NCBI GenBank assembly: GCA_003194525.1
Contig: NBIV01000014.1
Span: 124,001-188,000 of the forward strand
Direction: 5' to 3'
DNA length: 64,000 nucleotides
DNA from: Gracilariopsis chorda
Lineage: Eukaryota; Rhodophyta; Florideophyceae; Gracilariales; Gracilariaceae
Below are positions 19,800-29,639 of the stretch, piece after piece; position 1 is the first letter of the stretch; the number at the start of each line of letters is the position of its first letter. The translations under genes and the position numbers were made by a program. Under the pieces are notes generated by a model. It saw nothing but the letters and a program-made list of their open reading frames with translations, had not been told where the DNA came from and did not search any database.

Positions 19800-20849
19800 T
19801 TAGTGATTCCATTGAGCTGTCAACTTGCGTTGCCAAAGCTCGCTATCCGCTGGTACGAAAAGAGCCGCTGTCCTGGTAGTAGTGCCGCTGTCCGCGCCGC
19901 TAGCAGTGCCGCCATCAGTGCTGCTATCAGTGCCGCTGCTGCTATCGTTGTTGTTGTTGTTGTTATCATTGTTGTTTCCGCCAAACCAGCCGTTCCTGAG
20001 GCCCTGCCAGATGAGGATGCCACCCACAATAGCCACTATGATAACCACCACCGAAATGATGCAGCACGCCTTCTTCCTACGAGCGGACCTTTGATGATTT
20101 CGCGCTATGTGCAGTTCCTCTGCCGCTTGCTTGGTGGTTTTATGCACGTCCTTGACGTTGTATTCAATGTTGTTAATAAGCTCTTGTTGCGTTTCCACCA
20201 GCAAGCTCATGTCCGTGAACATCTTGTGCAGCTCGATAATATTCTTTGATAGCTTTTGAATGTCGCGGTTTCTGGAACGCAGGTCCTCTATCTGATGCTT
20301 CAAATGCACGTCATCCACCTGAAGAACCGAGTCCAAATCGCCTGTTTGCAACGCACGGTCAACTTGACGTTCCGACGCGTGCGGATTGGCGGCGAGAACA
20401 TCACGTTTGACAGCATCTGTGACAACATCACGATGGCTCTCCCTGACAGACTCCATATCGGTCGTAATGGCCATAAAGTCCTTACTGAGCTTGGTAAAGC
20501 GATTGACGCGAATACGCAAGGTGGCCGGGGAGGCATCTCCAGCGGTGGCCATTTGCTTGTTCTCATCGGCGATTCTACGAAGTCGTTTACGGACGGCATC
20601 GAGCTTCTTGTCAATTGTGTCTAACTGGGCGGTGACGGACGGCAGTGCATCTGGGTCAGACAAAGCGGTGGTGACTGTACGGATGGAGCGGTCCGCCCAG
20701 ACGAAGACCTTCTCAATTGCCTCAGCCTCGCGGTTAAAGGCGGTTAGAGTGGCTTCTGCGGCGGGGTCTAGTCCGGCTTCGACGTCATGCTCGGGTGGAA
20801 CGCTGTCTGAGAGACCGGCCGGACGTAGCTCTGCGAGACGGTCGGTCAT
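19800..20849 (-). CDS. Qa-SNARE (syntaxin) with long C-terminal lumenal tail
   Basis: A 349-residue protein starts at an ATG complementary to 20847-20849, 13 bp from a run of 19 G (poly-C in the sense strand). Residues 30-150 hold the helical Habc-type region (NREAEAIEKVFVWADRSIRTV; LRIRVNRFTKLSKDFMAI). The Qa SNARE motif spans about 190-252; MFTDMSLLVETQQELINNIEYNV carries the zero-layer glutamine at about Gln221. Basic residues (RRKK) precede one membrane anchor at 261-282. Syntaxins normally end within a few residues of the anchor, but here 65 residues follow: a poly-Asn/Asp/Ser/Thr/Gly stretch, then a conventional-looking end (FVPADSELWQRKLTAQWNH). Family role: membrane fusion in plasma-membrane or endomembrane trafficking. 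The tail would lie in the lumen or outside the cell. Confidence 0.9.
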   Translation of the reverse strand: MTDRLAELRPAGLSDSVPPEHDVEAGLDPAAEATLTAFNREAEAIEKVFVWADRSIRTVTTALSDPDALPSVTAQLDTIDKKLDAVRKRLRRIADENKQMATAGDASPATLRIRVNRFTKLSKDFMAITTDMESVRESHRDVVTDAVKRDVLAANPHASERQVDRALQTGDLDSVLQVDDVHLKHQIEDLRSRNRDIQKLSKNIIELHKMFTDMSLLVETQQELINNIEYNVKDVHKTTKQAAEELHIARNHQRSARRKKACCIISVVVIIVAIVGGILIWQGLRNGWFGGNNNDNNNNNNDSSSGTDSSTDGGTASGADSGTTTRTAALFVPADSELWQRKLTAQWNH

Positions 20850-21256
20850 TTTGGGGGGAAACGGGGGGGGGGGGGGGGGGGAGTGAGTGTGAGATTAAGT
20901 TAGAGGAAGACGGGTGGGCGGTTTGAAGGGGGAGGGGGGGGGGCGGAGGAGGAGGCGGAGGGGGCAGTGAGAGGGTGGTGCCGAACGGTTTTGGTAGGGG
21001 CGTGTCGAGTTTGCGCCGTTGCTGGTGCGTGGTTGGCGCGGCACGATGTCATTGTTGGTTGGTGCGCCTGTCGTTGGGCTAGTAGTGGTGGCGCAACGGT
21101 CTCAACGCGTGGCCACGTACAAAGTTGCTTGCTGTCCACGTGGCGTATACGCATTCACGATCGGATCAAATCGGAGTGAGCGGGAAAGTACGGACCGAGT
21201 TGCGGCGTGGGAGCAAGACGCTGAGGAAGACGCGCGGCCAGGAAGACGACGACGAT
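20850..21256. other. divergent promoter region with G/C homopolymer runs
   Basis: This is the spacer between the syntaxin (-) and NDC1 (+) start codons. It contains G runs at 20863-20881 (19 G) and 20934-20943 (10 G), i.e. poly-C in the syntaxin sense strand, and a purine-rich stretch to about 20970. No TATA box is evident. Confidence 0.6.
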
Positions 21257-22798
21257 ATGACGACGCCGGCGTCCAGCGCGTGGCATCGGCGGCGCAACGT
21301 CATGAGCGCGCCACCGAGGACCGATGCGGCGGTATCGCGACTGACCGAATCCCTGCGCGAACTGCCGCCGCGACGCGCCGCCTCGCTGCACACCGCCGTA
21401 GTGTGCCGCGTTGAATCGGACACCGTCGGCACATGGCGTATACAAGAGGCTCTAGACAGCGCTGCGTGGCGAACTTCAGCCGCTTCCTTCTTGCTGGCAT
21501 CGGCTTCGTTAACGCTCTCAAGATCAGCGTCGTGCCCCGTTTCGGTGCTCGTTCGAATGCTGCAGATACTTGCGTTTGCGCTTTATGTGGCTGTTATTGT
21601 CGGCGCGGAAGCTGCTTTATCTCGCGCCCGGCCGTTAATTGATAGGCGACGAACGGCCTTTCACGCCGTTGCTACCGCTGCTCTGCTGGTCGTTCAAAGC
21701 GTTCTTCACTCGTTTATTACGCAGGGGACTTCTTTAAGTGCGGTCTGTGCCGAGGGGAGCGTGTTACCGTCTGCGAAACATATGTTACCGTCTGTGATGT
21801 TGGCGCTGCTTTGTGCACCGGCTTACACGCTGTTGGTACGCGAGTTGCATAGCTCTTTCATAGCGTTGCGTCCTTTCCCGTCGCTGTTTTGGAGGGTGCG
21901 TGCATTGGCACCGCGCATGTTGGTGCTGTCTGCGGCACCGCCCTTAGCGGCGCTACTACCGGTGTTAGTGTTCTCTGCGGGCGTAATGCGCTCCGTGAGC
22001 ACAGCTGTGTACTCGGTGTGGAGCGCTTTTCAGGCGGCGACAATGTCGCTTCTGGTGTGGAATTTGATGCAGGGAGTGACCAACATACCTCGCGGTTTGT
22101 CGCTTGCAGAGGCGAGAGAGGAGGCTGGTCAGTTGAGTAAGCCGGGCGTGGTACCGGGCGGAAAAGTGCTCTTGGCGTTGCGCACTATCAGTTTGCATGA
22201 AGCGCAACTTAGCTCGTTCGTGGGCTTCACAGATGCTAGTGGAGAGGCTTGGCGGGCTGCACTGGGCGTTCTGCTGGAGCCGCTTAACAGGATGACTAAC
22301 ATTTTACGAGCGCATAACAGTTCGGCGAAAGTGCCGCTGTTGGTGCAGGCTGGACTAGGTGGTGGGGGTGGTGGCGTGGTATCTGGGGCGACGGTGGTAG
22401 ATGAAAGTGTGGCTGTTGAGGCTGTGGCGGCGTGTAAGACGCTTGCTATATTGTTTGTGAAGAGCTATAAGGTGGATGTATATGGGGTTGTACAGCGCAC
22501 TCTACCAGCGACGTTGGCGTGCGTGCTCAAGCTTAAGGAAGAGAGCGACAAGTTTGTTAAGGGCGGGGCGCAGGGGGAGGGACAACATGTTTTGTGGCAG
22601 AGTTTGAAGAATGTGATGGGAGTTAGTTGCCAACGACGACTTGTGGAAGTGGTTGATGACGAGGTTGTGCGTTGTGCATACGCAATTGTTGCGCGCTTTT
22701 CCAAGTTTGTGAGCACATTCTTAGCGGGCAAGGAACTGGAGTGGGATCGCTCTGCTGATGGCGCATTAAGTGCACTTCTACAGTTCGGAGTGCCTTGA
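21257..22798 (+). CDS. NDC1: nucleoporin NDC1-like membrane protein
   Basis: The protein has 513 residues from the ATG at 21257; an upstream extension begins only with TTG. The N-terminal half has about six hydrophobic segments (for example VRMLQILAFALYVAVIVGAEAAL, AFHAVATAALLVVQSVLHSFI, MLPSVMLALLCAPAYTLLV, MLVLSAAPPLAALLPVLVFSA), and the C-terminal half is soluble. Two stretches resemble conserved NDC1 segments: LLALRTISLHEAQLSSFVGFTDASGEAW, like the family's L.FHELWLIS..R..IF.D...W block, and VDVYGVVQRTLPATLACVLKL, like the YGVV...LP.IL..LL.L block. NDC1 anchors the nuclear pore complex in the pore membrane. The membrane topology and these blocks make this likely; overall identity would be low. 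It diverges from the syntaxin gene, and its stop is only 17 bp before the TATA box of the next gene. Confidence 0.75.
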   Translation: MTTPASSAWHRRRNVMSAPPRTDAAVSRLTESLRELPPRRAASLHTAVVCRVESDTVGTWRIQEALDSAAWRTSAASFLLASASLTLSRSASCPVSVLVRMLQILAFALYVAVIVGAEAALSRARPLIDRRRTAFHAVATAALLVVQSVLHSFITQGTSLSAVCAEGSVLPSAKHMLPSVMLALLCAPAYTLLVRELHSSFIALRPFPSLFWRVRALAPRMLVLSAAPPLAALLPVLVFSAGVMRSVSTAVYSVWSAFQAATMSLLVWNLMQGVTNIPRGLSLAEAREEAGQLSKPGVVPGGKVLLALRTISLHEAQLSSFVGFTDASGEAWRAALGVLLEPLNRMTNILRAHNSSAKVPLLVQAGLGGGGGGVVSGATVVDESVAVEAVAACKTLAILFVKSYKVDVYGVVQRTLPATLACVLKLKEESDKFVKGGAQGEGQHVLWQSLKNVMGVSCQRRLVEVVDDEVVRCAYAIVARFSKFVSTFLAGKELEWDRSADGALSALLQFGVP

Positions 22799-22815
22799 CA
22801 CGTTTTTGTGCGTGG

Positions 22816-22823
22816 TATAAAAA
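22816..22823 (+). promoter_or_regulatory. TATA box of the cysteine-rich miniprotein gene
   Basis: TATAAAAA lies 66 bp before the ATG at 22889 and 17 bp after the NDC1 stop. A transcription start about 30 bp downstream would give a leader of roughly 35-40 bases. Most other genes here lack so clear a TATA box. Confidence 0.65.
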
Positions 22824-22888
22824 GGCGTTACGCAGTTGCGGCGGAGCAAGAGTTGCGTTTTTGTCTTGTGTGCTGGGATTGAGTGATT

Positions 22889-23089
22889 ATGGCGCCGCAA
22901 ACGGATGATGAGGAGAAGGGCGGTTCGCCGCCGCCGCCGCGCGTGATGGGCACTCCGCTACGCTCGCCGGAAGGCGCTGCCAGGGAGGCGGACTGCATGG
23001 CGTGCTGCAATGACTGTCTGGCCGCGGGCTGCTTGGCCGGCTGCGCATTCGGCTGCGCCGACGCCGATTGCTTGGGGTGCTGCATGTGA
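22889..23089 (+). CDS. 66-residue cysteine-rich miniprotein
   Basis: The small frame starts at the ATG at 22889 behind a TATA box. Residues 1-35 are hydrophilic, acidic then proline-rich (EEKGGSPPPPRV). Residues 36-66 hold ten cysteines in a Gly/Ala/Leu background: CMACCNDCLAAGCLAGC, then AFGCADADCLGCCM. The pattern recalls CYSTM-type or PLAC8-like short cysteine-rich membrane-associated peptides, but the match is not formal. High cysteine content with no signal peptide would allow metal binding, palmitoylation or membrane association. The clear promoter, correct size and strongly biased composition argue for a real gene. Four copies of CCGCCTT follow the stop codon. I cannot assign a function. 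Confidence 0.6.
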   Translation: MAPQTDDEEKGGSPPPPRVMGTPLRSPEGAAREADCMACCNDCLAAGCLAGCAFGCADADCLGCCM

Positions 23090-23512
23090 CCGCCTTCCGC
23101 CTTCCGCCTTCCGCCTCTCCTAATTGCCTCTTGCCTCCACCGCCCGACGGTCGCACCGCTACAGCTACATACTGCGTGCAGGCATAGCATTATCACTTAA
23201 ATTGAGCGCGTGTTGCATGGCGGCGCTTGAGTTGGCGGCCTGGCGCCGTTACTGACAATGCCGCCCCGTTTTCGACAGCAGTAAAAAGAGGCCACGTAAA
23301 ACTTTGTTCATGTTTGATTTTATAGTGTACACAACTCTCCGCTGCTCTGTACGCAACAACAAACCTTTTCATCCCCACCACACCCTCATTTCCTCCCCCC
23401 TTCCTACCCCACCCATCACCCCCCCCCCCCCCCCCCCCCCCACACTCCGCCTTTTTCTTCCGCTACTCCCACCCCTTCCTCTTCCCCCCCCCCCCCCATC
23501 TTGTGCACCGCC
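23090..23512. other. intergenic; poly-C leader of EAF
   Basis: This holds CCGCCTT repeats just after the preceding stop. From about 23370 to the next ATG comes an almost pure pyrimidine leader with runs of 23 C (23419-23441) and 14 C (23484-23497). Confidence 0.7.
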
Positions 23513-24319
23513 ATGAACTCCCCGAACGCTCTCCACCCCGAGCCGCACGCCCCGCAACCCGGCGTGCGCTACCCTATCAAGTTGGGCAAGTCCATCGTCA
23601 AACCGAATAATGCCCGTTCACTACTCTCGCTTCGCTTCTCCCACGTGCCCTCCATCGTTCACCCGCACGCCGCAGGCGTCTTAATCCCCGCTCAAAACGC
23701 CTGCGCCGTCGAACTCCCGCTCTCCAACCAACCCTCCCGCGCCGCTCGTTTCGACTGTCAGCGCGCGCAACGCAAGTCCGACGTCCGTAACTACGCCCTC
23801 GTCTTCGCCAAGAACGCCTTCTGGCTCGAGCGTGTAGACGACGTCTTCAACTTCGCAAAAGCCGGTACAATCAATTCCCAAACCACACCGGTTCCCGCCG
23901 CCCCCGTTGACCGCGTTGCGAACGACCCGGATTCTTGGATGGACATTGACTCGCCATCAGGTTCTCCTATAACACCCGAGGGGAATGAAGGAGCTCCTGT
24001 CGATGACCACCCTCCGATACGTTCCCACGGAGGAAAATCCATTCCGGTTTATTCGGATAGAAGGATGGTTTCTGCGCGTGGTATGCAGTCGCTGCATACT
24101 TCTACTGCTGCTGCCCCTGCTTCGCCGCCTCCAGCCACTAGACCTGAGGCCGTGAAGACCGTTCCTACGAAGGCTCCCACCATTGTACATCCGCTTAATG
24201 GTGACGCTAGACCGGATGTGGAAGAGGAAGGTACATCGTCGGAAGAAGACGATAGCAGTGACGATTCCGACTCCGACTCGTCGGCAGAGTACACCGACAG
24301 TAGTTCGGAGGAAGAATGA
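23513..24319 (+). CDS. ELL-associated factor (EAF) family transcription elongation protein
   Basis: The protein has 268 residues from the ATG at 23513 (an upstream TTG is not used). Residues about 17-118 match the EAF N-terminal domain: GVRYPIKLGKSI, then SLLSLRFSHVPSIVHPHAAGVLI, then ACAVELPL, and the closing NYALVFAKNAFWLERVDDVFNFAK, which mirrors the CVLIFD..F.LERL segment of EAF1/EAF2. Residues 120-235 are disordered Pro/Ser/Thr sequence, and the last 30 are an acidic serine-rich tail (EEEGTSSEEDDSSDDSDSDSS) like the transactivating tail of animal EAFs. Known role: EAF binds ELL and stimulates RNA polymerase II elongation in the nucleus. It is the last convincing gene before the retroelement region. 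Confidence 0.8.
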   Translation: MNSPNALHPEPHAPQPGVRYPIKLGKSIVKPNNARSLLSLRFSHVPSIVHPHAAGVLIPAQNACAVELPLSNQPSRAARFDCQRAQRKSDVRNYALVFAKNAFWLERVDDVFNFAKAGTINSQTTPVPAAPVDRVANDPDSWMDIDSPSGSPITPEGNEGAPVDDHPPIRSHGGKSIPVYSDRRMVSARGMQSLHTSTAAAPASPPPATRPEAVKTVPTKAPTIVHPLNGDARPDVEEEGTSSEEDDSSDDSDSDSSAEYTDSSSEEE

Positions 24320-26949
24320 GGCACTCCTGCCGTCCTTCTGTGCCTTTTTTTCGTTCGGCCGCGATTTGGCTCTGTGTATTGCCGTGCCGTGCACAGAACG
24401 AGCTACGCTGTGTTCCTGTCGCAATGGGAGCGCATGCACTCGTTTTTCCCTTCTTTTTGGTGGCTTGTCGCCATCGCTTTTTCCCCGCGGTGCCACCACT
24501 TGCACTGCTTGAGTCGGGAAGCGTTCCTTTAACAACATGGTGGCTTCCGTGGTGTAAGAGGCCAAGCAAAAGAGCCGCCAGTTGAATACGAACATACGGA
24601 ATCGCTTTGCTTCGAGAACATCACACCGCTCTCAACTTATACCTGAAAGCCATCGCACCCGTAACGTTTGTCTGTCGGATGATGTCACTCACAAAGCCAT
24701 CCGTTTTATCAATGCATTACAAATCCGTTGAAATATTCTAATGTGAACGTTTACATCGCCGACTGTGCGCATCGACATCTTCATGCACAGCTGCCCATAT
24801 GCTTTTACTGCTGTTTTTTATCTTGGCTCTATTACGGGGGTGCTTTCTTTGGGAGCAACTTGGGTGTTCATGAGAGCTGACCACGCTTGGATGGACTGCT
24901 TCTTTTGTGCAGCTTCACATTTTGCGCTTTTTCGCATTCTCTCGTTGCTCTTCAGATCACACTGCTTTGCGACCAAGCCGAGGCGAGGGCTTATCTATGT
25001 TTCTATATTTTTGGAGGGACCTTCTCTCCTGATATCGCTTTATGCAAGCCGTTTACCGCTGCGTGTTTGACTAACAACTTGACTGGACGTAAGAATACAC
25101 ACGGGGCGATGGTTCATAATCACGTTCTGTGGCGGGAAAAGTATCTTCCACCCTTCTATGCTTCATGCAAGCCGGACAATTGTGCAGGGCGACGATTTCC
25201 CACAACTTGCTTCTACTCGGTACTGGCCTGCCTTGTTCTGTGCCATGAAGGGCGGCGCACGTCTGCTTGCGACTGCTGTTTGTGCAACCAGTTTGACCTT
25301 ACGTTGTAACACTCCTGCTAAACGACGATGATGTGTTTTGTCCAGGAGTCTATTTCGTGTGCACACCTTTCATTGCGCCCAACGCCATTTGATTCATGCT
25401 GCTTTAAGCGACGTTCCAACCAGGCCAACGCAAAGTATACAAGTGCCTTTGCTATGCGGGTGGTGGCCATCAATATCTTACCTCTGGTATCGTCCGCTTG
25501 TACAGTTACATTTCTACGCTGTTGTATCAGTAACCCTTGTACAGTTCTCTGGGTTCGTTCGAAGAAAAGGTTTGAGTTTCTGGCTTCTATGTAAAGGAGT
25601 TTGTATCTCAAAGGCTTCCTGCAACCAGTATTCACGACTTAAAAGTTTAGATGTACTTCTGTAGGACACAAGAGTTGCAAGGGCTCTGCCTTTTAACAAA
25701 CGAAAACAAATGCTTTCGCCTTTGGATATCTTCTCTTAATTCTGTTCCATCACGGTGTGTGTTTTCCCTGCAACGTTGACATTTGCTGCCCCCCTTTACA
25801 ATAATCCGGAAGCAACGCCCCCATGTGGCCCCATCGCAGATTTCTCACCTGTATCCTTTGTTCGGCTGAATCTGCAGAATTCTTTGCCTTAAGCTTGTCT
25901 GGGCACCATACAAACGATCCCTTTGCTACAGTGGAGATTCATATAAATGTAGAATATCGAGGAAGTGGCCTTGGTCCTACTTGTGAAATGTGGGCCGTGG
26001 CCCACTAAAGCTGCCAAATCTGTCACAGAAGGCGGACGTTAACTGTGCACATGCTCCTCAATCTGCGGAGTACCGAGATACTTTCTCTGTTCTTGATCAT
26101 AAGCGAATACCCCATCTCGGTGGCAGTACACGACGCGAGGTGGTGACAGCCTAAAAACAGGAGTAAACAATAGAACTCGTACCCAATACGAGAGCACCAG
26201 CCACCGAAACAACTGTGAGTGTGATTTTGCACGAGGAAACGACACCGGACGGCGACAGTCCTTAATATGCCCCCTTCTTAGCTAAAAGAGGACAAGAAAT
26301 GGGTTCGTAGCTCGAGAGTACCAGCACAGGCGTGCAATGCCAATGTAGTGAATAGGCACAAACTGTAAATAAGAACCAAGATGAAAGGTAGAGAGGAAAC
26401 CCGGCAATGACTGTACAACACAACGAGCAACAAAGTCCAGGAAAATGTAGCAAAGAGACTACATCAGCGGATAACCTACGCCATTAAAACCTTAGATCTA
26501 GCGTAGGGCTTATGATCAGTCCTAGTATAGCGCGATGGCCAAAATGCACGACCAAAACCTAATATCTTGTGCGCGGCCGAATTGCATCTTGCTAGACAAC
26601 ACAATTACAAAGGCAGTATACTACAAGCACGTACAAAATGCGGAAGACCACGCCGCAACAAGTAAAAGAGTGAGTGGTGAGAGCTTCAAAAGGAAAGAGA
26701 ACTGATCTGGCCCGCGTCGGTTTGGAGCCGCCAAACTCGGTATTTTACAGAAACTTCTTGTATTTGCATACACCCTAATTCTGCAAAATAGGTCTAAATA
26801 ACTACCCATAACAACCTGTTATGGGAAACATCATTTTCATGATGGACCTGCTTAGCAAAATTTATTACACCTCTTAGGATAATTTGTTGTCTATATGATA
26901 TGTGGTGAGGGCACCAGATAGTTCTAGCAACATTTTTTCAGCCTTTATC
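24320..26949. other. gene-poor stretch at the island/retroelement boundary
   Basis: This 2.6-kb stretch has no coding frame that I can support. Frames such as 24765-25309 have no motif and an arbitrary, hydrophobic or Cys-rich composition. No LTR, tRNA or long repeat is obvious. It may be old, unrecognisable transposon sequence or a long non-coding transcript. Confidence 0.5.
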
Positions 26950-27399
26950 ATGCCCAGGCCAGACTTAACCGCTCTCATTCGAGGTCTTTATGATGATTCC
27001 ACCTCATCGCATCCCTCCATTCCATATAACTAATTCATCGAGATGGAATCTGAAGATGAAATCGAAGAAGATGAGCAGATGGGCGCGCGAGCCCCAACAG
27101 CTACCGCACAGGACGACTTGGAAGGTTTTCCACCACACGTTGAAGGATTCAGGTGGTCCAAAGATCAACTACTAAAATTTGAGTAAATACTCCACTGCCT
27201 ATCCGAGAACGAAACCACTATAGAGGCCAAGGTCACCAGGGTTAATGATATTATTGCCCAGATACCAAGCGTGTACGTGCGTCGACTGTTTCATGGCATG
27301 ACACTTTCTTCCACCTGTCATACCCTGCATAACCTCATGCCTAGTCATTCCATGCTTATGATGATAGATTCTCGTTTGAACAGGGTAAACTTTGATTAA
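26950..27399 (+). pseudogene. eroded coding frame, possibly retroelement gag-like
   Basis: From the ATG at 26950, one frame reads 149 codons to TAA at 27397 with two in-frame TAA codons (after about 27 and 77 codons). Between them the translation is protein-like: MPRPDLTALIRGLYDDSTSS, then an acidic block ESEDEIEEDEQMGARAP, then DLEGFPPHVEGFRWSKDQLL and, after the second stop, ENETTIEAKVTRVNDIIAQI. It lies about 700 bp upstream of the copia gag remnant and on the same strand. I do not recognise the family; an upstream gag-like or host-derived gene is possible. Confidence 0.45.
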
Positions 27400-28102
27400 A
27401 GCGCTGATGTGATACTATATTTTGCTAGTACCGTATTGCGGCGACGCCGGAGTTGATGCTTGGGAGCGGGGGAGATGCAGCAGTAGTGTGCGGTGAATGG
27501 ATAAATGCACGGAGAAACAGCGGCGGCAAGCAGTGATCAGTGGCGGTAGCAGGAGTGACGGAAGCGGCCGGTAGCTTCTACAACAACGGTAGTGGGTGCT
27601 TGTGCGGCGGTGGCTCACGGACAAACGGGCAACATGCATACTTATGCGTGAGCATGCACGTGCCATGATGACAGAGTATGTAAATTTTGAAGGCATGCCT
27701 TCCCATCATGGCAAGGGAACAACAACCAAAACTGGGTCTTCACCCCACCAAAACGTCAGACAAATTTTCAATCAGCCTTATAATGGACATAGCATAGAAA
27801 AGCGGGCCGCGTAAGATCGCGACGTAATGAGAAGAGGTAGAATCTTCCTCTCATAGGCTATGGCCTTAAGCTGCCCGTAGCGCTTCTTCCCAGGCCTCCC
27901 CTTAAACTCCAAACCCAGTTCTTCGTCCCATTCACGTCACAACAAGCCCCTACATCACAGGTTTGTACAATCGTCTCGTACGACGAGTTTGCAGGTAGTT
28001 CAAGCGCGACACAGAAGTATACACAAATCAGCTTTATCACAACGTAATCACACCGCGAAAGACACGCATATCATACAAAATACGACACAGTAATCAAATT
28101 AA
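27400..28102. other. unassigned sequence upstream of the copia element
   Basis: This contains a GGCGG/AGCAGTGA-rich patch (about 27430-27640) and a short basic frame near 27665-27814 without known motifs. A 5' LTR of the copia element would be expected here, but I cannot delimit one. Confidence 0.4.
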
Positions 28103-29170
28103 ATCATAGACATCAGCAACTCTACCACCTACTTAACCCTTCCAAAGCTCAACCCTGCTAATTACTCCGCAAAGCTGTCTGCCATAAAAAACCACGATCA
28201 TACTCTTGAATCCACTGCCTACATTTCGTTTATCTCCGAATTCCCTCTAGAACCAGTCAAACACAAGATCTACATGGAAAAGAAGACCAAACTCACAACT
28301 GTCGTTCTCAGTAGCGTACGAGATATCCTCGGACAAATGTTCTTCCCAGATGACAACCTCACATTGCAAGAGCTCCTCACGCGAATCATATCTCACATCA
28401 ATCAAAGCACCAAGGAAGATCATCAATTCCTAAAAAATGAGGCAGAGAACTTTCATTTCCAAGACAACACCAAAATCGGAGAGTAAATCGAAGACGACAA
28501 AAAAAAGCATCAGTGCATGCTCGTGGCCAAATATCTTAACATGACAGACGACGCCACAACAGTGGACTTCCTTATCGAGGACCTAAAGAGGAAAACCAAG
28601 CTGGCTACCATCATCTTCCAATTCGTAGCAAACAAACCGAAAGATATCAAGGAAGTCAGCCATAAATTCAAAGAACTCTACACCTTTTCTCAAAATTTTA
28701 CGCCTTCAAAACCATAGGCTTCGTCAACAGCTATTTTCACCGGGCATTACATTCGCTTTCACCAATACCATAGATACGATCGTCGCCCATATTATTCTCC
28801 CCGCCCTCCATTCTCCGGCAAGCCTTGTCAGTTTCACTTCTCCCTCAGAATTCCTCCGCAGCGTACAGACAACGATTGCCGGGACCCTAGACAACCCAAA
28901 CACCGCAATCAGGCCAACTTCGCAGAAAGCACCATGGACGTACACCAATCTGCCGCACAATTACCACAACCTGCTCCAAGAACCGGCGTATCAACCCATT
29001 CTACTCTCCAAACACCTCTAACAATCGATATAACATCTGTAAACGGCACCGAGACAAGAAGTACGTTCGTTCTAGACAATAGAATAATATAACCTACATC
29101 ACTCACCCCATTCTGCAACTGGAGTCACTTACCACACCAACACTCACCCATGCGGCCACTGACCAGTTGA
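28103..29170 (+). pseudogene. copia gag-protease remnant
   Basis: One frame runs from 28103 to TGA 29168 with in-frame TAA (28484), TAG (28715) and TAA (29090). The start STTYLTLPKLNPANYSAK resembles the gag N-terminus of copia elements. The middle is helical and charged. Near 28800-28900, KPCQF and then DCRDPRQPKHRNQANF resemble a decayed CCHC knuckle and basic tail. At about 29065-29130, TFVLDN then SLTPFCNWSHL matches the copia protease site, where the usual DSGA has eroded to DNRI followed by a stop. Non-functional. Confidence 0.65.
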
Positions 29171-29639
29171 CCAAGTGCTTCCACCATGGGACCCTACTCA
29201 CTCAATCTCAGAGAAGTAACCAAATCTTACCACTTCAAGCTCTAGCCAATCGCCACTTTAAGCACAATCTGCTTTCAATACATGACCCAGTGTCGGGATA
29301 TGGACTCGTTACTTTCACACCCAAGCGAGCATCTATTCTCAACATCAAGTGCTACCCTCTACAGGTTATAACAACCGCCAAATGTGAAGGCAACCAATAC
29401 CAACTACAAGCGTCCATTTTCTCACCAGTGGCGTATATATCTGTAGTGCAACTCGTTCGCGGACACTTTGCCATTTTTATGTATTATATGCTGGGGTCTC
29501 CCCCCCAGGAGGTAATGGCTCACTATATGAATGCAGAGGATATTTTCGACTCATTTATTGGTGGGTTGTATGATTGACTACTTAGTTATGAATTACACAG
29601 CATTGCTGACTGCCTGCACCCGTGGATGGTTGTAGCACC

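Noticed and set aside
24765-25309. overlapping frames of about 100-140 codons
   Set aside because: Phe/Cys-rich arbitrary composition with no domain, no promoter signal and no homologous frame elsewhere in the window.
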